Below are positions 1-6,621 of a stretch of 64,000 nucleotides of DNA, in pieces. Source of the stretch: JBBBNV01 sp037137075 (GTDB lineage Bacteria > Bacillota > Bacilli > Paenibacillales > NBRC-103111); assembly GCF_037137075.1 (NCBI RefSeq), contig NZ_JBBBNV010000011.1, forward strand, positions 1 to 64,000, given 5' to 3'. Below the pieces are notes generated by a model. The model made no database searches. It worked only from the letters and a program-made list of their open reading frames with translations, and was not told the origin of the DNA. Each line of letters starts with the position of its first letter. Within the stretch, counting starts at the first letter, position 1. A program made the position numbers and the translations under genes.

Positions 1-180
1 GCAACCGCAAGTGCAGCGATCTACAGCATCGTAGAGACCGCAAAGGCAAATGGGTTGAGCCCGTACAAATATCTAGTCTATCTGTTGCAGCAGTTACCAG
101 CGATTGCATTTCGTCAGCAGCCGGAGTTGCTTGATGCGTACCTCCCATGGAGTCCGGCAGTCGGGCAACATTGTACATAA
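1..180 (+). CDS. IS66 family transposase, C-terminal end (partial)
   Basis: The window opens inside a reading frame that ends with TAA at 178-180. The visible 59 residues include SAAIYSIVETAKANGLSPYK and YLLQQLP, the characteristic C-terminal end of IS66 (TnpC-type) DDE transposases. The rest of the gene and the accessory tnpA/tnpB genes lie outside the window. The terminal inverted repeat follows about 70 bases downstream, so this is the right-hand end of the element. Whether the transposase is intact cannot be judged. Confidence 0.85.
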   Translation, partial: ATASAAIYSIVETAKANGLSPYKYLVYLLQQLPAIAFRQQPELLDAYLPWSPAVGQHCT

Positions 181-225
181 CGTAGAGCCTGTGGATCCTC
201 AGAGCCATGGGTTTTTCTTTTTCAA

Positions 226-249
226 TACACCTGGTTATTAGACGCTTAC
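226..249 (-). repeat. probable IS66 right terminal inverted repeat
   Basis: Read on the minus strand from 249 inward the sequence begins GTAAGCGTCTAATAACC. IS66-family ends typically begin GTAAGCG, so the element probably stops at 249. The left end is outside the window, so neither the inverted partner nor the expected 8-bp target duplication can be checked. Confidence 0.6.
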
Positions 250-304
250 AATCAACCGTTTCCGTCCAGTATGCTTCACCATCGCTATCCATTCTAATCA
301 TCAT
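250..304 (-). pseudogene. 5' end of a minus-strand gene cut by the IS66 element
   Basis: Directly outside the IS66 end a minus-strand frame starts with ATG at 304 (preceded by GGGGGAC) or at 337 and reads MMIRMDSDGEAYWTETVD before running into the inverted repeat. The acidic and aromatic composition looks like protein, but the piece is too short to assign. I infer that the IS inserted into this gene. The remainder, if it survives, lies beyond the other IS end. Confidence 0.3.
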
Positions 305-528
305 GTCCCCCGTTCTGCTGTTTGCAAGCTCCGTCATTCGTTATTAATAAATTCTAACTACAGGTGATTTTAGCAAAATACGGGATGATCTGAAAGAATG
401 AATTTCATCGTCGTTCTCCCCGGCCGGAGCATCCAGGCCAGCAGTCTGTAGAAGCTCGTCAGTACACATTGGCTGGACGTAAGCTCTTCCGTAATATGAC
501 ACGCATTCCATTCGCCAACTAACTATCA

Positions 529-559
529 TTGTATATCGCAACTGACTTCATGCTATAAT
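529..559 (+). promoter_or_regulatory. extended -10 promoter for the 594 gene
   Basis: TTGTAT at 529-534 is followed after 19 bases by TATAAT at 554-559, which is preceded by TGC (an extended -10). It lies about 35 bases upstream of the GTG start at 594. Confidence 0.55.
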
Positions 560-593
560 AAGCCAACCCAAACTTCCGTCAGGAGGGGAGCCT

Positions 594-794
594 GTGATTT
601 CTCTTGGAATTCTATTGATTATCATTGGTCTATTCATGCTGATCCGCCCTCAAACGATGTGGGTCATCACCGAGAGCTGGAAATCTAGCGATGCCACAGA
701 GCCGTCCGGCCTGTATAAGCTATCCACCCGGATTGGTGGAGGCCTGTTTACACTTGCCGGTATCGGAGCCATGGTTGCTTTTATTATCGGGTAA
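594..794 (+). CDS. small two-helix membrane protein, DUF6199-like
   Basis: This is a 66-residue protein. A hydrophobic helix at residues 1-18 (MISLGILLIIIGLFMLIRP) is followed by a short polar stretch with ESWKSSDATEPS, then the STRIGG motif and a second helix at about 47-65. The WKSxDATEPSxLY...STRIGG pattern is what I recall from DUF6199 membrane proteins of Gram-positives, whose function is unknown. The GTG start is supported by AGGAGGGG at 581-588, five bases upstream. It is apparently monocistronic, and the next gene is convergent. Confidence 0.75.
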   Translation: MISLGILLIIIGLFMLIRPQTMWVITESWKSSDATEPSGLYKLSTRIGGGLFTLAGIGAMVAFIIG

Positions 795-822
795 GCGTTT
801 ATAATCGGATAAAGCCCATCAT

Positions 823-1137
823 TTAAATGAAAGCCAACCTGCGAAACAACAAAAAAAGCAGGACCTGGTCCTGCTTCGCTTCCCTTTCCTTCCTATACTC
901 CCTGTATCCCCATAGCGCCTCCTCCAGCTGGCCGTCACCTTCCAAAAGAACCATCACCGCATACGAAATCATGTCCAGCCAAGTCTCCAGCTCGTCTGTC
1001 TGCGCTTTGCTGAGCAGCCCGTTTCGCTGCAGCATGCCGTCAGGATTTATCGCCCAGGCCCGTCCAAGCTGGCAAACCCTGTCAGCGGATAAATCCGGCG
1101 AAGGGTCTTGACTTTCTTCGTGGAGGAAGTAACGCAC
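823..1137 (-). CDS. hypothetical protein of 104 residues
   Basis: No family is recognised. The protein is acidic in the middle (LSKAQTDELETWLDMISYAVMVLLEGDGQLEEALWGYREYRKERE) and looks helical and soluble. The start is a GTG with no clear ribosome binding site, so the N-terminus is uncertain. A GTG or ATG further in, before the LQRNGLLS segment, is possible. The last codons run through a strong minus-strand terminator hairpin, so either the gene overlaps its terminator or the true 3' end has been altered. Confidence 0.5.
   Translation of the reverse strand: MRYFLHEESQDPSPDLSADRVCQLGRAWAINPDGMLQRNGLLSKAQTDELETWLDMISYAVMVLLEGDGQLEEALWGYREYRKEREAKQDQVLLFLLFRRLAFI
851..876 (-). terminator. rho-independent terminator within the 3' end of the preceding ORF
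   Basis: On the minus strand AGCAGGACC / GGTCCTGCT (858-876) is followed directly by seven T (857-851). The arms are perfectly complementary around a single base, so the functional loop is about five bases. Confidence 0.75.
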
Positions 1138-1198
1138 GCCTTAGGCTGGCGCACGTTCCAAACGGCCCCCATTCCAAGCCTCCAAGCAGCCTCAAGCT

Positions 1199-2464
1199 TT
1201 ATGATGCCTGCAGCTTGGTTCCCGCCCCGTTAATACGCAGCGCCATTATGGCTGCAACGAGACAGATGAAGCCTGCTCCGAGAAAAGCAATGCTGTAGCT
1301 TCCCAGTGACTCTCTGACCAGTCCGGCCCCGTACGCGGCCGTGGAAGCGCCGATTTGATGAGCGACCACGACCCAGCCGAAAATCATACCCGAATTCTCC
1401 TTGCCGAATTCCTGCGAAGCCAGCTTGACTGTCGGCGGTACAGTAGCAATCCAGTCCAGGCCGTAAAAAACCGAGAACACCGTCAGCGCCATCGGGCTGG
1501 ATTCGAGAGCCTGGGGCAAATATAGCAGGGAAAGCCCGCGCAGCCCGTAATACCAGAACAACAGCCAGCGGCTATCGTAACGGTCGGATAACCAGCCGGA
1601 TAACGTCGTGCCAATCAGATCAAAAAGCCCCATCATAGCCAGCAGCCCCGCCGCCATCACTTCGGGAATTCCGTAATCGCCGCATGCAGCGATGAGGTGT
1701 GTACCGATCAGCCCATTTGTCGAGAAGCCGCAGAAGAAGAAGGTGCCTCCCAGCAGCCAAAAGGTTTTGCTGCCAAGGGCTGAACGAAGCGTACGCAGCG
1801 GCGTCATAAAAATGCTGCCCTGAAATTCAGCCGGCTTGACGACCTCCTCCGTTCCATACGGCGCCGCTCCGACATCATACGGATGATTGCGCATCCAGAT
1901 GGCCACCGCCACGAGCAGAAGACAAACCGCAGCCGAAGCGGCAAACACCGCAGCTCTCCACCCGGAGGTGACTGTAATTTGCGCCAGCATCGGAAGAAAC
2001 AGCAGCTGTCCCGTCGCTGCGCTGGCGGTCAGCAGGCCGACAATAAGCCCTTTTCGCTTGACGAACCACTGGTTTGTAACCGTAACGCCGAGCACGTTCG
2101 CCATCATTCCGGTCCCGAGCCCCGACACCAGGCCCCACAGCAGCTGGAACTGCCACAAAGCCGTCATATACGGGGTAATAACGAGACTAAGGGCTACAAT
2201 CGCCAGCGAAATGACCAGCATTCTGCGAATCCCGAACTTGGCCAGCAGCGCCGCAGAGAACGGGCCAACGAGACCGTACAAAAAAATACCGGCCGAGATG
2301 ACGCCGGAGATGCTCCCCCGGCTCCAGCCGAACTCTTTTTCAAAAGGAAGCATAAGAATACTCGGCATCGCCCGGATTCCGGCGGAAACGAGCAATGTAA
2401 TAAAAGTCAGCAGTACGATAATCCAGCCGTAATAAAACCGGGATGCTTTCAGGCTTGCATTCAT
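1199..2464 (-). CDS. MFS transporter
   Basis: A 421-residue major facilitator superfamily permease with about 12 hydrophobic segments. It begins MNASLKASRFYYGWIIVLL, a start typical of the OFA/monocarboxylate-like MFS branch, and has the loop motif GWLSDRYDSRWLL between helices 8 and 9. The start at 2464 is preferred over the ATG seven codons upstream (2485), because TGGAGTG lies eight bases before it and nothing resembling a binding site precedes the upstream ATG. The promoter region carries the same TTGTATGTACAA dyad found at the marR promoter 650 bases away, so the gene is probably repressed by that MarR protein and exports (or takes up) its inducer. The substrate is not deducible. Confidence 0.9.
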   Translation of the reverse strand: MNASLKASRFYYGWIIVLLTFITLLVSAGIRAMPSILMLPFEKEFGWSRGSISGVISAGIFLYGLVGPFSAALLAKFGIRRMLVISLAIVALSLVITPYMTALWQFQLLWGLVSGLGTGMMANVLGVTVTNQWFVKRKGLIVGLLTASAATGQLLFLPMLAQITVTSGWRAAVFAASAAVCLLLVAVAIWMRNHPYDVGAAPYGTEEVVKPAEFQGSIFMTPLRTLRSALGSKTFWLLGGTFFFCGFSTNGLIGTHLIAACGDYGIPEVMAAGLLAMMGLFDLIGTTLSGWLSDRYDSRWLLFWYYGLRGLSLLYLPQALESSPMALTVFSVFYGLDWIATVPPTVKLASQEFGKENSGMIFGWVVVAHQIGASTAAYGAGLVRESLGSYSIAFLGAGFICLVAAIMALRINGAGTKLQAS

Positions 2465-2494
2465 AGCATTCACTCCAGTAAACATCTATTTTAG

Positions 2495-2506
2495 TTGTAC
2501 ATACAA
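2495..2506. promoter_or_regulatory. MarR operator copy upstream of the MFS gene
   Basis: TTGTACATACAA is an interrupted palindrome (TTGTA/TACAA). With its flanks it is identical over 17 bases, on the opposite strand, to the element at the marR promoter. It sits about 31-42 bases upstream of the MFS start codon. Confidence 0.65.
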
Positions 2507-2688
2507 ATATAAATGCATAATAATTCATTATGTATTCCTTTGACGACAGATGCTTTATTCTTTAAAAAGCACTCCGTCTGTGAATTGGCTCCTACAGCTA
2601 AGCTAACGGTTATCCGCCTTCATGAACGGACAGCAGCACTGCTTCGGCTGCACTGCTACTGGCACGCTGGGACTGAGGGCTAACGCCA

Positions 2689-3111
2689 TCACCCCTCCAG
2701 CTGTTCAATGGTGCGCTCAATCGTTCTGGACAGCTCATCGGCGGCTTCTTTGCCGAGCAGCTCGTCGTAGCGCAGGCGCAAGCTTCGCGAAGCCTGACGA
2801 ATAGCCGGCTCAAGCTCGATGCCCCTCTCAGTCGGATAAACGAGCACGGTCTTGCCATGCACCTTCCGTTGAACCAGCTGCTTGCCCTCCAGCTTATCGA
2901 CAAAGCGGGTCAGCGTAGACGGCGTGATGGACAGCTTCTCCGCCAGCTGCTTCTGAGTAATGCCCGGGGTTCCGTTGACGAGCCGGATCAGATAACCGTA
3001 CATCGGTGTCAAGCCTGTCGAGGCGAATTCTTCTTCCGCCATCTTCGTAATCGCACGGCTCAATCGGTTCGCGGTAAAAAACAAACAGTTATGCAGAAAG
3101 CCGTCGTCCAT
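2689..3111 (-). CDS. MarR family transcriptional regulator
   Basis: A 140-residue winged-helix protein of normal MarR length. It contains GITQKQLAEKLSITPSTLTRFVDKLEGKQLVQRK (recognition helix and start of the wing) and a C-terminal dimerisation helix, ELSRTIERTIEQLEG. The start at 3111 is chosen because AAGGAGAGGGACC immediately precedes ATG. The longer frame upstream would run through the promoter. It is transcribed in the same direction as the MFS gene but from its own promoter. The shared operator suggests it represses both itself and the MFS gene. The signal is unknown. Confidence 0.92.
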   Translation of the reverse strand: MDDGFLHNCLFFTANRLSRAITKMAEEEFASTGLTPMYGYLIRLVNGTPGITQKQLAEKLSITPSTLTRFVDKLEGKQLVQRKVHGKTVLVYPTERGIELEPAIRQASRSLRLRYDELLGKEAADELSRTIERTIEQLEG

Positions 3112-3130
3112 GGTCCCTCTCCTTCTTATT

Positions 3131-3173
3131 TTGTATGTACAACTAATATAATGCGGCGGCTTATACATGTCAA
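3131..3173 (-). promoter_or_regulatory. marR promoter with operator
   Basis: On the minus strand TTGACA (3173-3168), a 17-base spacer and TATATT (3150-3145) form a near-consensus sigma-A promoter. The dyad TTGTATGTACAA at 3131-3142 starts two bases downstream of the -10, covering the transcription start, as expected for autorepression. Confidence 0.8.
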
Positions 3174-3364
3174 TCGTTTATTTCATCGCTGTTAAGCAGC
3201 GTGTTTATACAGCAAAACACCGCACGCCGGAAGCTGTGCACGGTGCGGCACCAGGGTTTAACCCTGCCTCCGGCAGCGATGTTTAAGCCGCGAATTCCCC
3301 TTCTATGCTTGCGAAATTCTTTTTTCCAGCTTCAGATTCATTCGATTTGTTGGGTCAGCTCCCG

Positions 3365-3643
3365 CTAGCTTCCCTTGCTAAGCTTCTTGTATTCATCAAT
3401 AAGCTTGTGGGGTTCCTTATTGACGGTGTACGGGAATACGCCCTGCTGCGTATGGAGGTACACGATACCTTCCTCACCGCCCAGCTTCCGGTACGAGATA
3501 TCCAGCACATCCCGGACCGGAAATTCCCGGCGGCAGGTCACAATTTTATCCTTGAGGCGTTCCAGTACAAGCGTTTGTTGAGATTTCCCGCTAATCCTTC
3601 GTTCCACTTTAAAATAAGGCAGCTCGGCAATCCGGTCCGGCAT
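3365..3643 (-). CDS. hypothetical protein at the end of the mrp operon
   Basis: A 92-residue soluble protein (MPDRIAELPYFKVERR...), rich in charged beta-type segments, with a YLHTQQGVFPY stretch and a C-terminal EPHKLIDEYKKLSKG helix. No family is recognised; the alternating pattern would fit a small PH-like or SH3-like barrel, but that is a guess. It starts 20 bases after the mrpG stop on the same strand, behind a weak GGGGG 12 bases upstream, so it is probably the last gene of the antiporter operon. Confidence 0.55.
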   Translation of the reverse strand: MPDRIAELPYFKVERRISGKSQQTLVLERLKDKIVTCRREFPVRDVLDISYRKLGGEEGIVYLHTQQGVFPYTVNKEPHKLIDEYKKLSKGS

Positions 3644-3663
3644 GCTTTATGAAGCCCCCTTTT

Positions 3664-4059
3664 TCATCTCGGTTCTGTCTGCTTATCCTCTGCGGACTGT
3701 GTTTGTCCGGCACGGGCTTCCCGCTTTAAATCATCCTGTACGCTCTGATGCCATAGCGGAACCCCGGAGCGATAAGCCGCCCGGCCATTCAAATGCCCCG
3801 CCACCGGCGCGGTCAAAAAGACGAAGATGATGCCAAGCAGCAGCTTGCCGTTAAACTCTCCGAGGTAAAATCCGAAAAAAAGGAATGCTCCCGCCAGCAC
3901 CAGCAGCACGCCAAGCGTGGCGCTCTTCGTCGCCGCATGCGAGCGCAGGTACACGTCAGGCAGCCGGATGAGCCCGAATACGCTCAATGCGCATACGACG
4001 GCGCCTATCAGGACGATCAGGCCAATCCCAAGCTCACCGATGAAACGAATCGTCTCCAT
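3664..4059 (-). CDS. mrpG: Mrp Na+/H+ antiporter subunit G
   Basis: 131 residues with three membrane helices (about 8-28, 42-62 and 70-90) and the MrpG signature GLIRLPDVYLRSHAATKSATLG. The small membrane subunit belongs to the hetero-oligomeric Mrp (Mnh) secondary antiporter, which exports Na+ in exchange for H+ and supports alkali and salt tolerance. The C-terminal 40 residues are polar and longer than the core domain needs. Its start overlaps the end of mrpF by 26 bases, indicating translational coupling. Confidence 0.93.
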   Translation of the reverse strand: METIRFIGELGIGLIVLIGAVVCALSVFGLIRLPDVYLRSHAATKSATLGVLLVLAGAFLFFGFYLGEFNGKLLLGIIFVFLTAPVAGHLNGRAAYRSGVPLWHQSVQDDLKREARAGQTQSAEDKQTEPR

Positions 4060-4327
4060 GCTCCATCACTTCCCCTCTCTCTATATAACGCGCAAAGGCA
4101 GTCGTGCCGATAAAGGTTAAAATGCCAATGACTAAAATCAAATCGAAATATACCGATGTGCGCAGCAGGATGCCAATCACGGCAATCATCGCGAGCATGA
4201 TCACACCGATCGTATCCAAAGCGGCAATACGGTCAGATACGGAAGGACCGGCAAGCAATCTGTACATGCAGCCAAGCGCGGACAGCGCCAGAATGCCCAG
4301 TGACACAAGAAGCAGATGGAACAGCAT
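4034..4327 (-). CDS. mrpF: Mrp Na+/H+ antiporter subunit F
   Basis: 97 residues with three hydrophobic segments and the MrpF motif LLAGPSVSDRIAALDTIG in the first loop. The predicted role is a structural subunit of the Mrp complex in the cytoplasmic membrane. Its start codon shares one base with the end of mrpE, and it overlaps mrpG at its 3' end. Confidence 0.93.
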   Translation of the reverse strand: MLFHLLLVSLGILALSALGCMYRLLAGPSVSDRIAALDTIGVIMLAMIAVIGILLRTSVYFDLILVIGILTFIGTTAFARYIERGEVMEHGDDSFHR

Positions 4328-4809
4328 CAGCGCGTCACCTCCATAATCGCTTTTTCGAACGAGTCCTTAATTTGGCGGGACAACAGCTCCGCGTCTTCAA
4401 TATCCATTGCATGAACGTACAGTGTCCTGCGGTCGTGAGATACGTCCAGAGTCAGTGTACCCGGCGTCAAGCAGATGAGGCAGGAAAGCGCCGTAATTTC
4501 CCAATCGGTTTCCAGTTCGGTCGGTATGGCGACAATACCGGGACGAATCGACAGCTGCGGACGAACGATATGCCGGAGCACCGCCCAACTGGACAGAAGC
4601 AGCTCTTTGTTAAACAGGAGAAGAAGCTTTGCGAACGCCCAGGCTTTGCCCAGGTACAGCCCCTGCGGCCAAAACCGGCGCAGCAGCACGATACAGCCGA
4701 TTCCTGCGGCATAACCGATCAAGAACTGGGAGAGCGACCACTCGTTCTGAAGAAATATCCAGACGACAGCGATGATACTATTCAACACGATCTGCATGCC
4801 CACTCTCAT
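4327..4809 (-). CDS. mrpE: Mrp Na+/H+ antiporter subunit E
   Basis: 160 residues, the usual MrpE length. Two or three N-terminal hydrophobic segments (from about 6 to 75) are followed by a cytoplasmic domain with the family motif ISCLICLTPGTLTLDVSHDRRTLYVHAMD (here ALSCLICLTPGTLT). It follows mrpD directly, with the stop and start codons adjacent. Confidence 0.93.
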   Translation of the reverse strand: MRVGMQIVLNSIIAVVWIFLQNEWSLSQFLIGYAAGIGCIVLLRRFWPQGLYLGKAWAFAKLLLLFNKELLLSSWAVLRHIVRPQLSIRPGIVAIPTELETDWEITALSCLICLTPGTLTLDVSHDRRTLYVHAMDIEDAELLSRQIKDSFEKAIMEVTR

Positions 4810-6288
4810 CTACTCCTTCAAAACAGCATTAATATAAAAAGCCGGCTGCAGCAGTGTATTGCCCGCCTCTGAAACGAACTGATATACCTGCTCAGAGCCG
4901 AGTCCCATCATGACTACCATCAAGCATAACCCGGCGGCTGGAATACTGGATCTGCCGCCCGGCAGCGGCGCTGCGAGAGCGCGCGGCTTTTCCTCTCCCC
5001 AGAAAGCGTGCATGAAGACGCGAATGAGGGAGTACAGCACGATAAGACTGGATGCCAGCGAGATGGCTGTCAGTCCATAATACTGCTCCTGCAGTCCGCC
5101 CCGGAGCAGCAGCAGCTTGCCGGTAAAGCCGCTTAACGGGGGAATTCCAGCAACCGCCAAAGCGGAAATGAAGCACATCCCGCCCATCAGGGGATAGCGC
5201 TTGATCAGGCCGCCCATCTCCTGCAGCCGGCTTGTGCCGGATACATGGACAATAAATCCGCCAATCATAAACAGCAGCGCCTTGGCGATCATGTCATGCA
5301 GCAGATAAAACACTGCGCCATTCAAGGCATCCGCCGTGGACACTGCCAATCCGAATGCAATAAGGCCCACGCTGATCACGACATTGTAATTCAGGATTCG
5401 CTGAATGTCCGAATACGCAATAGCTCCGATCGCCCCCAACATCATGGTCGCCGCCGCCATCCAGCCGATCCAGCTGTGGGTTATATCCGGCCGGTGGTAA
5501 AAAAGCAGAGTAAATGTGCGGATTAAGGCATACAAGCCCACCTTGGTCAGCAAAGCGCCGAATAGCGCGGCCACCGCAGCAGGCGGTGCGCTGTAGGAGC
5601 CGGGAAGCCAGAAAAAAAGAAACAACCCGGCTTTGAGAGCAAATACAATCAGAAACAAAATGGCAATCACGTTCAGCACGCCATCTTGTCCGGTTTCGGC
5701 AATACGCAGCGCCAAATCGGCCATATTCAGGGTTCCGGCGGCCCCGTACAAGTAAGCGACGGCCGCAACAAACAAAGCGGAGGACAAAATATTGATTACG
5801 ATATACTTCAGGGACTCCCGGAGCTGCCGCTTTGTTCCTCCCAGTACAATCAGCGCATAAGAAGAAATTAACGTCACTTCAAAGCAGACAAACAAATTAA
5901 ACAAATCGCCGGTAAGAAACGAACCGCTTACTCCAGCCAGCAGAAATTGAAAAAAAGCATAAAAGGAATGACGCTCCCTCTCCGCGCCAATCGTGCTGAA
6001 TGCGTACGGCAAGCAGCACGCAGCCACCGCCGCTGTCGCAAGAACCATCAGCGCGCTGAGCATATCCGCTACGAACACGATGCCATAGGGCGGTGCCCAG
6101 CCCCCCATATGAAGCACCTGGATGCCCTCGGTCCGAACCTGGTAAACGATGGCGCAGGCAGCAGCCGCATACAGCAAAACGCCGATAGCGCTTATCCAGC
6201 GCTGAAGCAGCACGCGACCGGGCAAGAACAGCAGCAGTACGGCTGTACATAGCGGAATGAGCAGCGGGAGCACAAGCAGATTATTCAT
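4810..6288 (-). CDS. mrpD: Mrp Na+/H+ antiporter subunit D
   Basis: 492 residues, homologous to the proton-pumping NuoL/M/N subunits of complex I, with about 14 membrane helices. Visible family features are the FEVTLISSYALIVLGG segment near residue 135-150, the LKAGLFLFFWLPGSYSAPPAAVAALFGALLTKVG stretch with the conserved lysine helix, and LLHDMIAKALLFMIGG. It forms one of the two proton/sodium channels of the complex together with MrpA. It overlaps mrpC by eight bases upstream and abuts mrpE downstream. Confidence 0.94.
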   Translation of the reverse strand: MNNLLVLPLLIPLCTAVLLLFLPGRVLLQRWISAIGVLLYAAAACAIVYQVRTEGIQVLHMGGWAPPYGIVFVADMLSALMVLATAAVAACCLPYAFSTIGAERERHSFYAFFQFLLAGVSGSFLTGDLFNLFVCFEVTLISSYALIVLGGTKRQLRESLKYIVINILSSALFVAAVAYLYGAAGTLNMADLALRIAETGQDGVLNVIAILFLIVFALKAGLFLFFWLPGSYSAPPAAVAALFGALLTKVGLYALIRTFTLLFYHRPDITHSWIGWMAAATMMLGAIGAIAYSDIQRILNYNVVISVGLIAFGLAVSTADALNGAVFYLLHDMIAKALLFMIGGFIVHVSGTSRLQEMGGLIKRYPLMGGMCFISALAVAGIPPLSGFTGKLLLLRGGLQEQYYGLTAISLASSLIVLYSLIRVFMHAFWGEEKPRALAAPLPGGRSSIPAAGLCLMVVMMGLGSEQVYQFVSEAGNTLLQPAFYINAVLKE

Positions 6289-6619
6289 CCTCTTTCCCCC
6301 TTAGCTGCTCCATATCGTCCGTACCGAGCTTTTGATACGCTTTGTAGGCCAAGACCAGAAGGAAGGAAGTAACCCCGAAGCTGATCACAATAGAGGTCAA
6401 TATCAGCGCTTGGGGCAGCGGATCAGTATAGGCGTCCGCTTTCTCTCCCAGCAGGGGGGCCGCCCCGGTCTTAAGTCCGGCCATCGTCAGCAGCAGCAGA
6501 TGGACGCCATGGGTCAAAAGCGACGTGCCCAGAATGATGCGCAGAAGGCTTTTGGACAAAATGAGATACACTCCGGCGGTAAACAGTACACCGATGGATA
6601 AGGACATATAGATCTCCAC
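6281..6619 (-). CDS. mrpC: Mrp Na+/H+ antiporter subunit C
   Basis: 112 residues with three membrane helices, homologous to NuoK. The recognisable core is LSKSLLRIILGTSLLTHGVHLLLL followed by DPLPQALILTSIVISFGVTSFLLVLAY. It starts two bases after the mrpAB stop and overlaps mrpD by eight bases. Confidence 0.94.
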   Translation of the reverse strand: MEIYMSLSIGVLFTAGVYLILSKSLLRIILGTSLLTHGVHLLLLTMAGLKTGAAPLLGEKADAYTDPLPQALILTSIVISFGVTSFLLVLAYKAYQKLGTDDMEQLRGKEDE

Positions 6620-6621
6620 CG

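Noticed and set aside
344..541. 65-codon minus-strand frame next to the IS66 end
   Set aside because: No ribosome binding site, overlaps the promoter of the divergent gene and the composition is not convincing.
1883..2494. Long open frames opposite the MFS gene
   Set aside because: Antisense shadows of a GC-rich coding region; no RBS, and composition (His, Arg, Gln-rich) typical of reverse-frame translations. The same applies to opposite frames inside mrp, ileS and the NEAT/SLH gene.
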